A stretch of DNA of 60,161 nucleotides from Alphaproteobacteria bacterium (GTDB lineage: Bacteria; Pseudomonadota; Alphaproteobacteria; Rhizobiales; Aestuariivirgaceae). The notes under the pieces are model-generated. The model searched no databases. It was not told the DNA's origin and saw only the letters and a program-made list of their open reading frames with translations. The stretch lies in assembly GCA_024642465.1 (NCBI GenBank), contig JAHEBA010000009.1:1-60161 (forward strand), read 5' to 3'. Of this stretch, positions 44,161-52,048 are shown piece by piece (the stretch's first letter is position 1; every line of letters starts with the position of its first letter). A program made the translations under genes and the position numbers.

Positions 44161-45204
44161 TTACTTCCAGCCTGCCCGGTCCATGATCTGCACTGCTTCG
44201 GCATTCAGCGCCGCATACTTCTGCGCATCGAGCGTGTCTTCCTTGAAGCTGCCGAAGCTGTCGAGCGGTGCGGGCAGCTTGACGCCCTCTACCACCGGGT
44301 ACTCGACGTTGCCCGAGGCAAACAGCATCTGTGCTTCGTCCGACACGAGATACTCGAGAAACTTGACCGCACCCTCGACGTTGCGGGCGTAGCGCGCGAC
44401 GCCTCCGCCGGAGATGTTGACGTTGGTGCCGCGGCCGTTCTGGTTCGGAAACACGATCTGGACCTTCGACGCAATTTCCCGGTCTTCCGCCTTGTCCGAA
44501 ACGATAAGCCGGCCGAGATAATAGCTGTTTGCAACGGCGACATCGCCCTCGCCTGCCGCCACGGCCTTGATCTGGTCGGTATCGCCGCCCTTCGGTGCGC
44601 GGGCCATGTTGGCGACCACGCCGCGCGCCCAGGCCTCGGCCTGCTCCGATCCGTCCGCGGCGATGATCGAACCCATCAGCGACTGGTTGTAGATATTGCC
44701 GGACGAGCGGATCAGCAGCTTGCCCTTGACCTTCTCGTCAGCGAGCGACTCGTAGGTCGGCACGTCTTCCGGCTTCATCCGGTCCCTGGCCACCACGATA
44801 ACGCGGGCGCGCTTGGAAAAGCCGAACCAGCTGCCGTCAGGATGGCGCAAGTGCGCCGGGATCGCCTTGGTGAGCGTGTCCGACGACACAGGCTGCAGCA
44901 GGCCATCCACGTTGGCGCGCTCGATGTTGCCTGCATCCACGGTAATGAAAACGTCGGCCGGCGAGTTGGCGCCTTCAGCCTTCATCCGCTCGATCAGTTC
45001 CTCGGCCTTGGCCTCGATGCGGTTGATGCCGATGCCGGTGAGCTTGGTGAAATTGGTGTAGAACGCCTCGTCGGTGTCGTAATGGCGCGAGGAATACAGA
45101 TTAATCTCGTTGGCGGCGCGCAAAACAGAGGGCGCAGCCAGCAGGCCGGCCGATGCTGCGGCGGCGGCCATCAGGTGACGGCGATTGATGTTGAATGTGG
45201 ACAT
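44161..45204 (-). CDS. Iron(III) ABC transporter substrate-binding protein, FbpA-like
   Basis: 347-residue periplasmic protein. The N-terminus has a twin-arginine-like pattern (NINRRHLMAAAAASAGLLAAPSVLRA), suggesting Tat export. The mature part begins NEINLYSSRHYDTDEAFYTNFTKLTGIGI, with tyrosines in VANSYYLGRLIVSD placed like the FbpA iron ligands. It is expected to deliver ferric iron to the permease encoded downstream. The upstream region contains an IscR-like site and an ICE-like palindrome. Start 45204 is chosen over a longer frame from 45234. Confidence 0.88.
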   Translation of the reverse strand: MSTFNINRRHLMAAAAASAGLLAAPSVLRAANEINLYSSRHYDTDEAFYTNFTKLTGIGINRIEAKAEELIERMKAEGANSPADVFITVDAGNIERANVDGLLQPVSSDTLTKAIPAHLRHPDGSWFGFSKRARVIVVARDRMKPEDVPTYESLADEKVKGKLLIRSSGNIYNQSLMGSIIAADGSEQAEAWARGVVANMARAPKGGDTDQIKAVAAGEGDVAVANSYYLGRLIVSDKAEDREIASKVQIVFPNQNGRGTNVNISGGGVARYARNVEGAVKFLEYLVSDEAQMLFASGNVEYPVVEGVKLPAPLDSFGSFKEDTLDAQKYAALNAEAVQIMDRAGWK

Positions 45205-45236
45205 GCCAGTAATGTCTCCAGATCGATTTTTCATAA

Positions 45237-45255
45237 TCCGACTAAATCAGTCGGA
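45237..45255. promoter_or_regulatory. IscR type-1-like operator upstream of the iron transporter
   Basis: TCCGACT-AAATC-AGTCGGA: seven-base inverted arms around five bases. The core matches the IscR type-1 consensus I recall, YYGACTRWWWYAGTCRR, at every position, though the outermost consensus bases agree only partly. It lies 33-51 bases upstream of the binding-protein ATG, where a promoter would be. Control by an Rrf2-family Fe-S regulator is inferred. Confidence 0.6.
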
Positions 45256-45261
45256 AATAGT

Positions 45262-45301
45262 TCTGGCAAGCAAATACACCCTGCCGCGACAATCTGGCAA
45301 G
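45262..45301. repeat. Pair of TCTGGCAAG direct repeats in the iron transporter promoter
   Basis: The nine bases TCTGGCAAG occur at 45262-45270 and 45293-45301, 31 bases apart, close to three helical turns. On the minus strand each contains TTGCCA, which could serve as a -35 element. They may be alternative promoters or sites bound on the same DNA face. Confidence 0.35.
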
Positions 45302-45331
45302 ACTTAACATGCTGAAAACAAACGATTTTAA

Positions 45332-45346
45332 TTGGAATAATTCCAA
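45332..45346. promoter_or_regulatory. ICE-box-like palindrome upstream of the iron transporter
   Basis: TTGGAATAATTCCAA is a perfect 15-base palindrome. It fits TTnGAA-N3-TTCnAA, resembling the Irr ICE box (TTAGAA...TTCTAA) with one change per arm. It lies 128-142 bases upstream of the binding-protein ATG and 33 bases past the stop of the GMC oxidoreductase gene, in an AT-rich stretch. Irr binding is inferred, not shown. Confidence 0.45.
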
Positions 45347-45378
45347 ACTACACCGGCCTGAATTCCGCCAGGAGCCCG

Positions 45379-47007
45379 CTAAGCGCTTGCATCTGCAAGG
45401 ATAATTTCGCTCGCACGCTGGCCGATCATCATGCTCGGCGCGTTCAGGTTGCCACTCACCACGAACGGCATCACAGAAGCATCCGCCACCCTCAATCCGT
45501 CGAGGCCGTGCACCTTGAGCGATGCATCCACCACTGCGTTGGCCATGTCAGGCCCCATCCGGCAGCTGCCGCTGGGGTGATAGATCGAGTAGCAGCGGTT
45601 GCGGATATCGTCCTCCAGCGCCTTGTCGGACAAGACATCAGGCCCGGGCGCATATTCGCGCTCGATGATCGCGCTCAAGGACGGGGCAGATGCAAGGCGG
45701 CGCAGCAGATGGGCGCCTTCCACCAGTTCCTTCAGATCGTCCGGCTCGAACAGGAAGTTGAACCGGATCGCCGGTGCCGCGCGCATGTCAGGTGCGGTGA
45801 TGGTGATTTCGCCGCGCGACCTCGGCCGCATGTTGCACACGCTCATGGAAAACGCTGCATACGGATCCGGCTGGCCCATCCGCCCAGGTGCGCCCGGCAC
45901 GAGGTCGCGGCTCAATGGCGAGAAGTAAAGCTGCAGGTTGGGCGCCGGCCGCTTCGGCGACGACCTGAGGAACCCGCCGGCATGGGTCGTGCCGGTCGAC
46001 AGCGGGCCACCACCTGTCAACAGGTAGCGGATGCCCGCCTTCAGCTGCCCGAACTTCGAATTCAGGTCCTGGTTCAGCGTCGGCACCTTGGAGCGATACT
46101 TGATGTCCCAGGCCACATGATCCTGCAGATGCTGTCCGACCGCGGGCATGTCATGGTGCGGCTCGATGCCTGCTGCCTTGAGCACCGCGCCCGGACCGAT
46201 GCCCGACACCATGAGCAATTGTGGTGAGTGAACTGCGCCTGCCGACACGATCACGTCACGGCGGGCCTTGACGTCGAAACTTTGTCCGTCCCTGACGTAG
46301 GTCACGCCGGTAACGCAACGTCCGTCCAGAACAAGCCGTTCCACTTGGGCATTGCAGACCAGCGTGAAATTCGGCCGCTTCCGGGCGGGCTCCAGCCAGG
46401 CGCGTGCCGACGACATCCGCTTGCCGTTGGCGCAAATCGAGTGATGGTAATAGCCAACTCCCTCAATGCTGGCGCCGTTGAAGTTGTCATTGCGCGGCAG
46501 TTGCAGTTCCTCGCCGGCCTTGAGAAACGCCTTGCACACTGGATGCGAGTATGGCGACCGGCTCGTTACCTCCAGCGGACCTGCCAGCCCGTGCCATTGC
46601 GCATCGCCCGAGGCATGCCGTTCCATCCGCTTGTAGCTTGCCAGCACGTCGTCCCAGCCCCAGCCGGGGTTGCCCAGCGATTGCCACTCCTCGTAATCAG
46701 CGGGGGTGCCGCGCATGTACACCATCGCATTGATGGATCCGGAACCGCCGGTCACCTTGCCCCGCGGCACGTACTGTGTGCGGTCATTGAGGTTCGCGTC
46801 AGGCTCGCTTTGCAGCATCCAGTTGACGCGGGAATTGAACATGGAGTGACCATAGCCCAATGGCGTGGTCACCCAGAAGCTGTTTGCCTTGTCAGGGCCG
46901 GCTTCCAGCAGCAGCACACTGTACTTTCCGGATGCACTGAGGTTGCCGGCAAGCACGCAGCCCGCCGCGCCTGCACCGATGATGATGAAGTCGTATTCCG
47001 TCTGCAT
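45379..47007 (-). CDS. GMC family flavin oxidoreductase (choline/alcohol dehydrogenase type)
   Basis: 542-residue FAD enzyme. The dinucleotide motif is IIIGAGAAGCVLAGNLS (12-17 core), the GMC signature 1 is VPRGKVTGGSGSINAMVYMRG, signature 2 is VSAGAVHSPQLLMVSGIGPG, and the catalytic His is in YSIYHPSGSCRMG. Close relatives include BetA choline dehydrogenase and alcohol dehydrogenases; no betB or betI is nearby, so the alcohol substrate is unknown. No signal peptide. It is on the same strand as sgaA but separated by a terminator, so it is probably transcribed on its own. Confidence 0.88.
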   Translation of the reverse strand: MQTEYDFIIIGAGAAGCVLAGNLSASGKYSVLLLEAGPDKANSFWVTTPLGYGHSMFNSRVNWMLQSEPDANLNDRTQYVPRGKVTGGSGSINAMVYMRGTPADYEEWQSLGNPGWGWDDVLASYKRMERHASGDAQWHGLAGPLEVTSRSPYSHPVCKAFLKAGEELQLPRNDNFNGASIEGVGYYHHSICANGKRMSSARAWLEPARKRPNFTLVCNAQVERLVLDGRCVTGVTYVRDGQSFDVKARRDVIVSAGAVHSPQLLMVSGIGPGAVLKAAGIEPHHDMPAVGQHLQDHVAWDIKYRSKVPTLNQDLNSKFGQLKAGIRYLLTGGGPLSTGTTHAGGFLRSSPKRPAPNLQLYFSPLSRDLVPGAPGRMGQPDPYAAFSMSVCNMRPRSRGEITITAPDMRAAPAIRFNFLFEPDDLKELVEGAHLLRRLASAPSLSAIIEREYAPGPDVLSDKALEDDIRNRCYSIYHPSGSCRMGPDMANAVVDASLKVHGLDGLRVADASVMPFVVSGNLNAPSMMIGQRASEIILADASA

Positions 47008-47075
47008 GATGGATGCGCTGCCCTGTCGGCTTGAAACACGGGCGGCAGCTTATGTGCCCCAATCAGCCGCGCAAC

Positions 47076-47114
47076 AAAAAAGCGCATCGGGCCCCGGGCC
47101 GGGACACGATGCGC
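47076..47114 (-). terminator. Intrinsic terminator downstream of sgaA
   Basis: On the minus strand GCGCATCG pairs with CGATGCGC (47082-47089 with 47107-47114) and is followed at once by six U (47076-47081). The loop is GC-rich and may fold further. It lies 46 bases after the sgaA stop and should end that transcript before the GMC gene. Confidence 0.82.
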
Positions 47115-47160
47115 CAGTTGATGTCGATCTGGAGGAACGACAACAGCAAGGAGCTTGAAG

Positions 47161-48360
47161 TTACTCGGCAGCGACCTTCACGCTTTCGGCGAAAGGCGAC
47201 ATGTACCAGGCCTGAGCCGCAGCCACGCCGGAACCCAGCTCGATCTTGGCGCCTGCATCGCGCAGGGCCATTTCAGCCGAGCCGAGGGCTGCGAGGCACA
47301 TCACTTCATTCAGATCGCCCAGGTGACCGATGCGGAACACCTTGCCCATCACCTTGGACAGGCCCGAGCCGAAGCTGGTGCGGTATTTTTCGTAGCCGAT
47401 GCGGATGACGTCACGCGCGTCGATGCTGTCCGGCACCACAATGGCCGACACAGTATCGGAGTGCCATTCCGGGCCAGTGGCGCACAGGCGGCAGCCGTCC
47501 CATGCGGCAATGGCGCGACGCACGCCTTCAGCGAGGCGGTAGTGACGGGCAAAGATGTTCTCCAGGCCTTCTTCCTCGATCAGCGCGAGGGACTGCTTGA
47601 GGCCGTGGAACAGCTGCGTCGGCGGGGTGTACGGGAAATAACCGTCGTCATTGAACTTCAGCATGTCCTCGAACGAGAAGTAGCAGCGGGCCATCGTGGC
47701 GGACTTGTTGGCCTCAAGCGCCTTCTGGCTCACGCCGAGGAACGACAGGCCCGCCGGCAGCATGAAGCCCTTCTGCGAACCGGAGACAGCCAGGTCAACG
47801 CCCCACTCGTCCATGCGGAAGTCGATCGAGCCGATCGAGCTTACGCCGTCGACGAACAGCAGCGCTGGGTGCTTGGCAGCATCAAGGGCGCGGCGGACAG
47901 CAGCAACGTCGGAGGTCACGCCGGTCGCGGTTTCGTTCTGGGTGACAAACACTGCCTTGATTTCATGAGACTTGTCTGCTTCGAGCACACGGGCATACTC
48001 ATTATCCGGGACGCCCTTGCCCCATTCGACTTCGCACACGTGCGGCTTCAGGCCGAGGCGCTCTGCCATGTCCACCCACAGGTGGCTGAACTGGCCGAAG
48101 CGCGACATCAGAACCTTGTCGCCGGTGTTGAGGGTGTTGGTGATTGCGCTTTCCCAGGCGCCGGTACCGGAGCCAGGGAACATGAAGACGCGGCCTTCGG
48201 TGGTCTTGTAAACCCGCTTCAGGCCGGCGAAGAGCGGCTTGGTCAGGTCGCCGAAATCGGGCGCGCGCATGTCCTGCATGGGCACGTTCATGGCCTGGCG
48301 CACACTGTCCGGAATATTGGTCGGGCCCGGAATGAACAGGTGTGAATGTCCGTTTTTCAT
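47161..48360 (-). CDS. sgaA: Serine-glyoxylate aminotransferase
   Basis: 399-residue class V PLP aminotransferase converting serine and glyoxylate to hydroxypyruvate and glycine, a step of the serine cycle and of glyoxylate detoxification. It resembles Methylobacterium SgaA throughout: HLFIPGPTNIPDSVRQAM, FPGSGTGAWESAITNTL, RFGQFSHLWVDMAERLGL, NETATGVTSDVAAVRRALDAA, FVDGVSSIGS and K197 as PLP lysine in AVSGSQKGFMLPAG; the end is ELGSGVAAAQAW. An AGGAGG-like site (GGAGGAAAG) lies before ATG 48360. It is divergent from the ScfR-type regulator gene and has its own terminator. Confidence 0.91.
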   Translation of the reverse strand: MKNGHSHLFIPGPTNIPDSVRQAMNVPMQDMRAPDFGDLTKPLFAGLKRVYKTTEGRVFMFPGSGTGAWESAITNTLNTGDKVLMSRFGQFSHLWVDMAERLGLKPHVCEVEWGKGVPDNEYARVLEADKSHEIKAVFVTQNETATGVTSDVAAVRRALDAAKHPALLFVDGVSSIGSIDFRMDEWGVDLAVSGSQKGFMLPAGLSFLGVSQKALEANKSATMARCYFSFEDMLKFNDDGYFPYTPPTQLFHGLKQSLALIEEEGLENIFARHYRLAEGVRRAIAAWDGCRLCATGPEWHSDTVSAIVVPDSIDARDVIRIGYEKYRTSFGSGLSKVMGKVFRIGHLGDLNEVMCLAALGSAEMALRDAGAKIELGSGVAAAQAWYMSPFAESVKVAAE

Positions 48361-48477
48361 CGTCTTTCCTCCATAGGGTGAGCGCATCTGGGAGGGGCGC
48401 GCTTCCACCGGATGGATAGCTATACCGGTCAGTGGTGGATTGCGAGCCTTTCCGGGTTGCTGCGAAAAATCTGTGTT

Positions 48478-48498
48478 TTACAAAATTCATTTTTGTAA
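48478..48498. promoter_or_regulatory. Inverted repeat between sgaA and scfR
   Basis: TTACAAAA-TTCAT-TTTTGTAA: perfect eight-base arms around five bases, 38-58 bases upstream of the regulator ATG. A further TTGTAA half-site follows at 48501-48506, eight bases from the previous one. It is in an AT-rich patch of the 175-base divergent region and is a good candidate autoregulatory operator of the XRE-type regulator. Confidence 0.5.
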
Positions 48499-48535
48499 TA
48501 TTGTAAATCGACCGCATTACACACGGGAATGAAGC

Positions 48536-49957
48536 ATGAAGTCAGGTAAGACCTTTCTCGGGCCGCGCCTGCGCCAGCTGCGCAAGACGAGAAACCTCAC
48601 CCAGGCCGACATGGCACGCGCGCTGGGTCTGTCGACGTCATATGTAAACCTGCTGGAGAACAACCAGCGCAGCGTCTCCGTGCAGGTGCTGATGCGGATT
48701 TCCGAGGTCTATGGCCTCGATTGGCGCGACCTGGTCAACGATGACAGCACCAACCGGTTGGCAGACCTGCGCAACGTGCTGCAGGACCCCGTATTCGGCA
48801 ATGTCCGCCCTGACCTGCAAGAGATGCGCGCCGCGCTTGACCATTGCCCCAACCTGGTCGAGAGCATGATTGACCTTTATAACAGTTACCGGCTGCTATC
48901 CGAGCGGGTGATGACGGCGCGCGATGCTGGCGAGAATGCCGATGAGGTTTCGGTTATTGCCGCCACGCCGGAAACCGTGGTGCATGACCTGTTCCGGCGC
49001 AATCGCAACCACTTTGCAGCGATAGAGAGTGCCGCGGAAAGTTTTTATGATGGGGAGAATGTGGCGGCGGACGAGGTTTACACGTACCTCAAGTCACGGC
49101 TGCGTTCGCGGCTGGGAATCGGCGTTCGGACGGTTGCAGTCTCTGACCTGCCCGGCACCTTGCGCTCCTATGATGCCCAGTCGGCGGAGGTGCTGCTGTC
49201 CGAGACCCTCGATTATCCCAATCGGCTGTTCCAGCTTACCCACATGATCGGCCTGCTGGAGTTCGCGGAAACCATTGATTCGATAATTTCCGGCAATGGA
49301 ATCGACGGCCAGCGCGAGCAGGCTCGCTGCCGGGTGGAACTGGCCAACTACTTCGCCGCAGCGGTGCTGATGCCTTACGACGCCTTTGTGAGCGAGTCCC
49401 GGGCATCACGATACGACCTCGACCATCTGGCCGCACGATTCGGCGTTTCGTTCGAGCAGGCCTGCCACCGCGTCACCACCTTGCAGCGCGAAGGTAATAC
49501 TGGCGTGCCGTTCTTCTTTCTGCGAATCGACAAGGCCGGAAACGTCACAAAGCGGTTCAACGCCACCACCATCCACCTGGCCGAATATGGTGGCGCATGC
49601 CCGCGCTGGGACATTCACATCAGCTTCCGGATGCCGGGACGCATTCTCCCACAATTCGTCGAAATGCCGGACGGTACCCGATACTTCACCATCAACCGCA
49701 CGGTTGACCGGCCAACGCATGGCCACCAGAGCCAGGATCATCGGCTGGCAGTAACGCTGGGATGCTCCATCGAGTATGCCGACCAGCTAGTGTATGCTGG
49801 CCAGTACCAGCTGGCCGACCCGGAGCTGTTCACCCCGATCGGCATCAATTGCCGGTTATGCCCGCGCCATGCCTGCTCGCAGCGTGCGCATCAGCCAATC
49901 CACTTGGATCTGCCGATCAACGAGCACAGGCGCGGACAGACCCGCTTCGAAAGCTGA
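48536..49957 (+). CDS. XRE-family short-chain fatty acyl regulator, ScfR/RamB-like
   Basis: 473 residues: an N-terminal XRE helix-turn-helix (GPRLRQLRKTRNLTQADMARALGLSTSYVNLLENNQRSVSV), a central ImmA/IrrE-like domain (about 150-310) and a C-terminal DUF2083-like domain ending IGINCRLCPRHACSQRAHQP. This is the ScfR/RamB/MccR architecture; members sense acyl-CoA status and control acetate, propionate or glyoxylate genes. The protease-like helix reads LTHMIGLLEF rather than HExxH, so peptidase activity is not expected. C-x2-C-x4-C in the tail may bind a metal or cluster. It is divergent from sgaA. Confidence 0.86.
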   Translation: MKSGKTFLGPRLRQLRKTRNLTQADMARALGLSTSYVNLLENNQRSVSVQVLMRISEVYGLDWRDLVNDDSTNRLADLRNVLQDPVFGNVRPDLQEMRAALDHCPNLVESMIDLYNSYRLLSERVMTARDAGENADEVSVIAATPETVVHDLFRRNRNHFAAIESAAESFYDGENVAADEVYTYLKSRLRSRLGIGVRTVAVSDLPGTLRSYDAQSAEVLLSETLDYPNRLFQLTHMIGLLEFAETIDSIISGNGIDGQREQARCRVELANYFAAAVLMPYDAFVSESRASRYDLDHLAARFGVSFEQACHRVTTLQREGNTGVPFFFLRIDKAGNVTKRFNATTIHLAEYGGACPRWDIHISFRMPGRILPQFVEMPDGTRYFTINRTVDRPTHGHQSQDHRLAVTLGCSIEYADQLVYAGQYQLADPELFTPIGINCRLCPRHACSQRAHQPIHLDLPINEHRRGQTRFES

Positions 49958-49982
49958 TCTGCCAACGGTTGCGGGCCGGATG

Positions 49983-50393
49983 CTAGAAGTTTGTGCTTTT
50001 CTTTATTGGGGCCTTGAACATCGGGGTGACGGCTGTCCGGATGGTCTTGCCCCGCCACGGCACAAGGCCATAGTCGTTGCACCACTTGGCACGGAATGAC
50101 CCGTCTTCCCCCTCGACTTTGAATGCGAACTCGAGGCACTCGTCCTTTGCCGTCACCTTGCCCCCGGTGAACACACCCGGGACCTGCAAAGTGATGCGGC
50201 AATCCTTGCTCAGGAATGCATTGGTCGATTCGTTCTTGCCGCGGAAACTGCCGGAAATCTTGTACCTGCCCGGCTTTGCCCAATCATGGCCACAGCCGGC
50301 GGCATGCGCTTCGCCAGTTGCGGCAAGCATCAGGGCCCCGGCAAAACCGGCCATCACTGCGGTACGCACTCCCCACAAATTCACAATGGCCAC
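49983..50393 (-). CDS. Secreted cysteine-containing hypothetical protein
   Basis: 136 residues from a GTG start, with a signal peptide (AVMAGFAGALMLAATGEAHA, cleavage after AHA) and a mature part of about 104 residues with four cysteines (AAGCGHDW, SKDCRITL, KDECLEFAF, AKWCNDYG), which suggests two disulfides. An in-frame ATG at 50354 would shorten the leader by 13 residues. Beta-rich composition. No family recognised. It is divergent from fnrL and convergent with the ScfR-type gene, 25 bases apart. Confidence 0.65.
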   Translation of the reverse strand: MAIVNLWGVRTAVMAGFAGALMLAATGEAHAAGCGHDWAKPGRYKISGSFRGKNESTNAFLSKDCRITLQVPGVFTGGKVTAKDECLEFAFKVEGEDGSFRAKWCNDYGLVPWRGKTIRTAVTPMFKAPIKKSTNF

Positions 50394-50497
50394 AATCCGT
50401 CCTCCATCGTTGCGTGCTTTGGTGACCCCCGGATCAGTGCCTGTTCAAAAAGACATGTGCGTAACCATATAGTCTGCAACGCACAGGGCAACCCGTT

Positions 50498-50545
50498 GCG
50501 GCAAATTTTAGGGTAGCGGCAAATTCACCCGTAACAATTTGCCGC
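50498..50545. repeat. Three-copy GGCAAATT box array in the hypothetical gene/fnrL divergent region
   Basis: GCGGCAAATT occurs at 50498-50507 and 50516-50525 in direct orientation and as AATTTGCCGC at 50536-50545. Copies 2 and 3 form a perfect inverted repeat of ten-base arms (eleven with A50515/T50546) around ten bases; copies 1 and 2 start 18 bases apart. The 306-base region 50394-50699 separates the secreted-protein gene from fnrL. No regulator matches the sequence with certainty. Confidence 0.55.
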
Positions 50546-50699
50546 TGCCTGTGCTCGTATTTCCTTCAATAGCCTGCAGCAGAGCACCCGCCCGTCCTGA
50601 CACCTGACGACACGGCCATTTTGACGTTAGGTGCTTGTGTGGCTAGGGTGCAGTGCTAAGATAGGTCGAATAAAGAAAAATTGCACTGGGTGAGATTAC

Positions 50700-51440
50700 A
50701 TGTCTGGCGCTCTGCCGCAATCGGACGGAGAAGATGCAAACATTCCCGCAAGTTGCCGGGTTTGCGGCGCCCGTCGGTTTGGCATCTGCAAGGCTCTCAA
50801 GTCCTCCGAACTCCTGCGTCTGTCGGCGTCTACGAGGCGGCGCAAGATTGAGCATGGCGATACCATTTCCTTCGAGGAAGACGAGGTCGTCGAGTACGCC
50901 AACATCGTCGAAGGTGCGGTAAAGCTCACCAAGATACTCAAGGACGGCCGCCAGCAGATCGTGGGGCTGCAGTTTGCGCCGGAGTTCATCGGCAAGCCAT
51001 TTTCAGAAATGACCACCGTATCCGTCGAGGCGGCGACCGATGTCGAGATCTGCGTGTTCCCCAAGGCCGAGTTCGAGCGAATGCTGCACCAGGAACCGAA
51101 CTTCGAACACCGCCTGCTCGAGCAGACGCTTACCCAACTCGACGATGCGCGCAGCTGGATGGTGACGCTCGGCCGCAAGACCGCCCAGGAAAAGGTGGCG
51201 AGCTTCCTCGTGTTGCTGGCCAACAACCTCGGCCGGCTGAATACCAGCGGGAGCAACATGATTTCATTCACCCTGCCCCTGAAGCGCGCCGATATTGCCG
51301 ATTTCCTCGGCCTGACCATCGAGACGGTAAGCCGTCAGATGACGAGGCTGCGCAAGGACAAGCTGATCGATATCCAGCGGAACCTGGACGTCACCATTCT
51401 GGACATGCGGCGGCTCAAGGATCTTGCCGACGGGAACTAG
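50700..51440 (+). CDS. fnrL: Crp/Fnr family oxygen-responsive regulator, FnrL
   Basis: 246 residues. Cysteines C19, C22, C30 (C-x2-C-x7-C) and C118 (DVEICVF) can hold an oxygen-labile [4Fe-4S] cluster. A cyclic-nucleotide-binding-like fold, dimer helix (LTQLDDARSWMVTLGRKTAQEKVASFL) and HTH_CRP (KRADIADFLGLTIETVSRQMTRLRKDKLI) follow. The recognition helix ETVSR carries the E, S and R that read TTGAT-type half-sites in Fnr. Such a box is ahead of ccoN, 0.6 kb away. GGGTGAG precedes the ATG. Confidence 0.92.
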   Translation: MSGALPQSDGEDANIPASCRVCGARRFGICKALKSSELLRLSASTRRRKIEHGDTISFEEDEVVEYANIVEGAVKLTKILKDGRQQIVGLQFAPEFIGKPFSEMTTVSVEAATDVEICVFPKAEFERMLHQEPNFEHRLLEQTLTQLDDARSWMVTLGRKTAQEKVASFLVLLANNLGRLNTSGSNMISFTLPLKRADIADFLGLTIETVSRQMTRLRKDKLIDIQRNLDVTILDMRRLKDLADGN

Positions 51441-51457
51441 TTCCCTGGCCTAGTCTG

Positions 51458-51949
51458 TCAGCGGTTGATCGCGCCGGCCGAAGCCACCAGCGACAATAAG
51501 CATTCACGCTCGAAAGCCACGTGCCTTCTGACGGCAGAGAAAAACCCGCGCAGCATGTAGCCCGCAACTTCCGCGTTTGCCGCCTTGCCCTCGATTGCGC
51601 ACTCTTGCAGCAAGTGGGCGATTTCCTCGGCAAAGCATTCGTCCTCGCAGTGCTCCTTGTGCAGCCGTTCAACGCTGGCAAGCAGGGCGGGGTCATTCGC
51701 CGTCAACCTAAGCAACAGCGGAAACAGCTCTTCTTCTTCCAGCTGCTGTGCCTTCTTCACCGTTGGCAGCAGGCATCGTGACAATGTGAGACAGGTCTGC
51801 AGGTCGAGCTGGTCAGGCAATCCGTCCGCAATCGCTTCCAGTGCATCGCACATGGAAAGCTTCAGGTCATGGCTTGCGCGCAACGAGATAATGCAGCGCT
51901 CAAGCCGTTGGCTGTCCGCCTGGCCTACCTTACGGATATGAACATTCAT
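51458..51949 (-). CDS. Hemerythrin HHE-domain-like protein
   Basis: 163-residue helical bundle with a hemerythrin-like pattern of candidate iron ligands: SHDLKLSMCDALEAIAD, LEEEELFPLLLRL, ERLHKEHCEDECFAEEIAHLL and FFSAVRRHVAFERECLL. Such proteins bind a di-iron centre and can carry or sense oxygen or nitric oxide. Several cysteines are scattered through it. It is divergent from ccoN and shares the gap containing the FNR box, which fits a role at low oxygen. Exact function unknown. Confidence 0.8.
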   Translation of the reverse strand: MNVHIRKVGQADSQRLERCIISLRASHDLKLSMCDALEAIADGLPDQLDLQTCLTLSRCLLPTVKKAQQLEEEELFPLLLRLTANDPALLASVERLHKEHCEDECFAEEIAHLLQECAIEGKAANAEVAGYMLRGFFSAVRRHVAFERECLLSLVASAGAINR

Positions 51950-52048
51950 CTGCCTTAAGTTCCCGCAAGCCCCGATAGTTAGGGCCAGCCACCACCGCGA
52001 TCATAATTACGATGTGGCATTATCTACCCACACGGCCCTTAGGATGCC

